A DNA stretch of 8,567 bases from JBBKXP01 sp038251315 (lineage in GTDB: Bacteria; Pseudomonadota; Alphaproteobacteria; Rhodobacterales; Rhodobacteraceae), in assembly GCA_038251315.1 (NCBI GenBank), contig JBBSBK010000121.1, positions 1 through 8,567 of the forward strand, given 5' to 3'. The notes below the pieces were generated by a model. The model saw only the letters and a program-made list of their open reading frames with translations. It searched no databases and was not told the origin of the DNA. A program made the position numbers and the translations under genes. This document shows, one piece after another, positions 6,650 to 8,567 of this stretch (its first letter is position 1; the number at the start of each line of letters is the position of its first letter).

Positions 6650-6899
6650 TCTCAACCCTCTCGGCCAGTCCGGCGTCATCGAAAACGCCCAGCACATTCA
6701 ACAACGTCCAGCCGTCGCTGGCCAGACGTGATGGCAACTCTGCCTGTGCGGCGTCGACGGTGCAATCGCCATTGATCTGCGCCACGCCATAGTGAAGCCG
6801 CAGCGGCGCGTCCTGTTTGGCCTTGTAGTCGGCGTAACAGGCGGCCTGCGCCGCGCCTGCGGCAGTCAGGAGGATGCATGAGAGGAGAAGGTGTTTCAT
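6621..6899 (-). CDS. Small secreted protein of unknown function
   Basis: I do not recognise this 92-residue protein. It begins with a clear Sec signal peptide: a Lys-containing start (MKH), hydrophobic core LLLSCILLTAAGA and AQA cleavage site at about residue 19. The mature part is about 73 residues with two cysteines (C21 and C46), which could form a disulfide in the periplasm, and ends in GWTLLNVLGVFDDAGL followed by AGEYYLRY. No membrane segment follows the signal, and C8 is too early and lacks a lipobox, so a lipoprotein is unlikely. ATG 6899 is used because the signal peptide starts there; an in-frame start at 6935 would add 12 polar residues. No strong ribosome site is visible. It is the first gene of the minus-strand run leading to ktrAB and overlaps the membrane regulator by 29 nt, so it may be functionally tied to that regulator's periplasmic loop; that is speculation from gene order. 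Confidence 0.8.
   Translation of the reverse strand: MKHLLLSCILLTAAGAAQAACYADYKAKQDAPLRLHYGVAQINGDCTVDAAQAELPSRLASDGWTLLNVLGVFDDAGLAERVESAGEYYLRY
6656..6661 (-). promoter_or_regulatory. Ribosome binding site deciding the regulator start
   Basis: On the minus strand AGAGGG lies 6 nt before GTG 6649 and inside the 3' end of the upstream small secreted-protein gene. It favours GTG 6649 over earlier in-frame starts, and ribosomes finishing the upstream gene would pass over this site, which suggests translational coupling. Confidence 0.5.
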
Positions 6900-7071
6900 G
6901 GAAGCACCATGACCCGACCGGCCCCTGATATACAATATCGGGGTTTGTTATCGACAGGGCTATCGGCTGGCGGTGTGGTGTTATTGCCTGACCGCCTGTT
7001 CGGTCTGCACCGTCTTTTCATTGCGTCAGACATCCCTTGCATCGCGCTGCCACACAGAAAGGACCGATCAG
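6900..7071. other. Divergent intergenic region
   Basis: This 172-nt spacer separates the minus-strand cluster leading to ktrAB from the plus-strand four-cysteine protein and should hold promoters for both. Besides the inverted repeat at 6922-6943 it has TATCG three times (6936-6940, 6949-6953 and 6961-6965) at 12-13 nt steps. GAAAGGA at 7058-7064 is the ribosome site of the gene at 7072. I could not assign convincing -35/-10 pairs. Confidence 0.5.
6922..6943. promoter_or_regulatory. Inverted repeat in the divergent intergenic region
   Basis: CCCC-T-GATAT (6922-6931) pairs with ATATC-GGGG (6935-6943) around ACA, giving nine pairs with one bulged T. It lies 23-44 nt upstream of the minus-strand secreted-protein start, where a promoter or operator would be expected, and its AT-rich centre could hold a -10 element on either strand. 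On the plus strand TTTGTT follows, so a weak terminator-like fold cannot be excluded. The binding factor is unknown. Confidence 0.35.
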
Positions 7072-7482
7072 ATGAAAAACATGATAATCGCAGGTGCCAC
7101 CGCCCTGTCGCTGGCCTTTGCAGGCGTCACCCCGGCGCAGGCCGATGAACGTGACATTGCCCGCATTCTGGCAGGCATCGCCGCCGTCGCCATTATCGCC
7201 AAGGTGATCGACGACCGCCGCGACCGCCGCGCCGCCGTGCCCGCGCCGCCGCCACCGCCCCGTTACGACCCCCTGCGCGCCGACTGTATCGTCGATGTGC
7301 CGACCCGACGCGGCGACGTGCGCGTACTGGGCAGCCGTTGCCTGCAGAACAACTACCGTCATTTCGCCGCCTTGCCGCAGGCCTGTCAGGTCGAACTGCG
7401 CGGGCGGCATCATCGGCGCAGCGGGTACGACATTGGCTGTCTGCGTAATGCCGGATTCGAGATCGGCCGCTATCGTCATTGA
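7072..7482 (+). CDS. Secreted four-cysteine protein of unknown function
   Basis: I do not recognise this 136-residue protein. The N-terminus is a Sec signal peptide (MKNMIIAGATALSLAFAG) with AQA cleavage near residue 24, so it should be exported. An Ala/Ile-rich helix follows (IARILAGIAAVAIIAKVI, 29-46), hydrophobic enough that membrane association is possible, then a basic patch DDRRDRRAA and a proline run (residues 57-63). The C-terminal domain (about 69-136) carries four cysteines at 72, 90, 105 and 123, evenly spaced as for two disulfides, and ends in GFEIGRYRH. It is strongly basic, with many Arg and His residues. ATG 7072 is supported by GAAAGGA 7 nt upstream. It is a single-gene unit: an intrinsic terminator follows 43 nt after the stop. 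A periplasmic or surface role is inferred. Confidence 0.82.
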   Translation: MKNMIIAGATALSLAFAGVTPAQADERDIARILAGIAAVAIIAKVIDDRRDRRAAVPAPPPPPRYDPLRADCIVDVPTRRGDVRVLGSRCLQNNYRHFAALPQACQVELRGRHHRRSGYDIGCLRNAGFEIGRYRH

Positions 7483-7525
7483 TCGCGGTCAGCGGTGCGG
7501 CGGACCCCGATTGCCGCATCAAACT

Positions 7526-7567
7526 GGGGGCGAAAGGGTTGGACATGGCCTTTCGCCCCTTCTTTTT
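7526..7567 (+). terminator. Rho-independent terminator
   Basis: A perfect 11-bp stem pairs GGGGCGAAAGG (7527-7537) with CCTTTCGCCCC (7549-7559) around an 11-nt loop, followed by TTCTTTTT. It closes the transcript of the four-cysteine protein gene 43 nt after its stop and insulates rnhB, which starts at 7604. On the opposite strand there is no comparable T-run, so it appears one-directional. Confidence 0.9.
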
Positions 7568-7603
7568 GCTTGAATGCTGCTACACGGTTTGGTCAGTGGA
7601 GTC

Positions 7604-8236
7604 ATGAACGGCCCGGACCATTCCTTTGAAACCGAAGCATTGAACCGTGGCTGCGGCTGCGTCGCCGGCGTCGATGAGGTCGGGCGCGGTCCGCTGGCAG
7701 GGCCGGTGATGGCGGCGGCTGTGGTGCTGGATCTGGGGCGGATCCCTGCCGGTCTGAACGACAGCAAGCAGTTGACCGTGTTGCAGCGCGAAAGGCTGCA
7801 CGACGCGCTGATGAACGTCGCCGAGGTATCGGTCGGCCAGGCGAGCGTCACCGAAATCGACACTCTGAACATCCTGCGGGCGGCGCATCTGGCGATGTGC
7901 CGGGCCATCGCCGGACTGGTGCGGCCTGCCGATCATCTGCTGATCGACGGCCACGTGCTGCCACGCGGGTTGACCATCGCCGCGCAATGTATCGTCAAGG
8001 GGGATGGCCGGGTTCTGTCGATCGCGGCGGCCTCGATTGTGGCGAAAGTGTGCCGCGATCGCCTGATGGTGGATTTGGCGCAACAGCATCCCGGCTATGG
8101 CTGGGAGTCGAACATGGGCTATGGCACGAAAAGCCACATTGTCGCGCTTCAAACCCTTGGTGTGACCCCACATCATAGACGTTCTTTCCGACCCGTCCAC
8201 AATATGTTGTGGCAAGACAATTTACTAACCCCTTGA
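7604..8236 (+). CDS. rnhB: Ribonuclease HII
   Basis: RNase HII cleaves the RNA strand of RNA-DNA hybrids and nicks at single ribonucleotides embedded in DNA, starting their excision repair, in the cytoplasm. The 210 residues match the usual length. Visible motifs: GVDEVGRGPLAGP (22-34), with catalytic D24 and E25 and the GRG motif (27-29) that senses the ribose 2'-OH; LLIDGH with D115; and SIVAKVCRDR (144-153), with D152 as the likely fourth carboxylate. GYGWESNMGYGTKSH (164-178) holds the conserved Tyr region. Roles come from studied type 2 RNases H. ATG 7604 is chosen because family members start shortly before the DEVGRG strand; an in-frame ATG at 7574 lies only 6 nt past the terminator T-run. 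GGAG upstream is unusually close to the ATG. ccrM follows after 87 nt, a pairing I recall in other alphaproteobacteria. Confidence 0.96.
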   Translation: MNGPDHSFETEALNRGCGCVAGVDEVGRGPLAGPVMAAAVVLDLGRIPAGLNDSKQLTVLQRERLHDALMNVAEVSVGQASVTEIDTLNILRAAHLAMCRAIAGLVRPADHLLIDGHVLPRGLTIAAQCIVKGDGRVLSIAAASIVAKVCRDRLMVDLAQQHPGYGWESNMGYGTKSHIVALQTLGVTPHHRRSFRPVHNMLWQDNLLTP

Positions 8237-8278
8237 TTCAATAAAGCTTTTGACAGCGAATCCCCTCTGACTCACATT
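8235..8278 (+). promoter_or_regulatory. Putative ccrM promoter with three GANTC methylation sites
   Basis: TTGACA at 8250-8255 is a perfect -35 box; at 17-nt spacing the -10 would be CACATT (8273-8278), a weak match. GATTC (8235-8239, overlapping the rnhB stop), GAATC (8258-8262) and GACTC (8269-8273) are all GANTC, the expected CcrM target; the last two lie between the -35 and -10 positions. In Caulobacter, GANTC sites in the ccrM promoter leader take part in methylation control of ccrM. The sites are seen; the promoter and its control are inferred. Confidence 0.5.
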
Positions 8279-8323
8279 GTCGTCAACGAACGAGCGGGCA
8301 AATCCGCCGGGACAGAGGCACTG

Positions 8324-8567
8324 ATGACGACAAAGACCAAAACCAGCGGGGCGGTGACGCTTCCTCTGAACCAGATTCTTGACGGCGATTGCATCGCCGT
8401 GATGAACAGCCTGCCCGCAGGGTCGATCGACCTGATCTTTGCCGATCCGCCCTATAACCTGCAGCTCAAGGGCGATCTGCACCGGCCCGACAATTCGCTG
8501 GTCGACGCCGTCGATGACCACTGGGACCAGTTCGACAGCTTTGCCGCTTATGATGCCTTTACCAAGG
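8324..8567 (+). CDS. ccrM: CcrM-type adenine DNA methyltransferase, 3'-truncated by the window edge
   Basis: CcrM methylates the adenine of GANTC on newly replicated DNA and, in alphaproteobacteria, links replication to cell-cycle gene expression. Only the first 81 codons are in the window. After a short Thr/Lys-rich start (MTTKTKTSG) come NQILDGDCIAVMNSLPAGSIDLIFADPPYNLQL, with the catalytic motif DPPY at 41-44, and then HRPDNSLVDAVDDHWDQF, which is typical of CcrM and places it in the beta-class methyltransferases. The frame stays open to the last base. ATG 8324 is supported by AGAGG 5 nt upstream. It lies 87 nt after rnhB with its own likely promoter carrying three GANTC sites. Another beta-class N6-adenine methyltransferase is possible in principle, but the motif IV context and gene neighbour fit CcrM well. 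Confidence 0.93.
   Translation, partial: MTTKTKTSGAVTLPLNQILDGDCIAVMNSLPAGSIDLIFADPPYNLQLKGDLHRPDNSLVDAVDDHWDQFDSFAAYDAFTK

Noticed and set aside
7580..8215. 211-codon minus-strand open frame opposite rnhB
   Set aside because: It is the complement of rnhB, whose catalytic motifs are intact; the antisense product shows no recognisable domain and is a GC-rich shadow.
1..8567. CRISPR array, insertion sequence or toxin-antitoxin pair
   Set aside because: No regularly spaced repeats, transposase motifs or small paired toxin/antitoxin frames were found by reading both strands.

Overview
This is a GC-rich window whose gene content fits the chromosome of an alphaproteobacterium, most likely of the Rhodobacterales. 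The main reasons are an RNase HII gene directly upstream of a CcrM-type (GANTC) DNA methyltransferase, and proteins that read like roseobacter/rhodobacter relatives. The assignment is inferred from gene content; no rRNA or phylogenetic marker was compared. Both ends cut genes: fahA lacks its 5' end and ccrM lacks its 3' end.

Layout. (1) 2-1144 (+): the end of fumarylacetoacetase, the last enzyme of tyrosine/homogentisate breakdown. (2) 1154-3153 (-): a likely two-gene operon of a GntR-type LacI-family regulator followed 17 nt later by a 3-hydroxyisobutyrate-dehydrogenase-like oxidoreductase; it converges on fahA with a 9-nt gap. (3) 3263-3338 (+): tRNA-Arg(CCT) with encoded CCA and a plausible promoter. 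A near-perfect palindrome lies between the regulator gene and the tRNA. (4) 3504-3857 (+): a small soluble protein of unknown function. (5) 6899-3877 (-): a four-gene run of a small secreted protein, a membrane-anchored winged-helix regulator, a KtrA-like RCK gating subunit and a KtrB/TrkH-type K+ channel subunit. The first two genes overlap, the last two overlap by 4 nt, and a hairpin lies in front of ktrA. (6) 7072-7482 (+): a secreted four-cysteine protein of unknown function, followed by a strong intrinsic terminator. (7) 7604-8236 (+) rnhB and 8324 onward (+) ccrM.

How they work together. The clearest functional unit is the K+ uptake cluster. KtrA would bind nucleotide in the cytoplasm and gate KtrB in the inner membrane. 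The upstream regulator has two membrane segments, a short periplasmic loop and a C-terminal OmpR-like DNA-binding domain, so it could report an envelope or ionic signal to the cluster; this link is inferred from position only. The second notable point is the rnhB-ccrM junction, where three GANTC sites, the expected target of CcrM itself, lie within 39 bp around a TTGACA -35 box. That suggests methylation-dependent autoregulation. I saw no insertion sequence, phage gene, CRISPR array, rRNA or replication origin.
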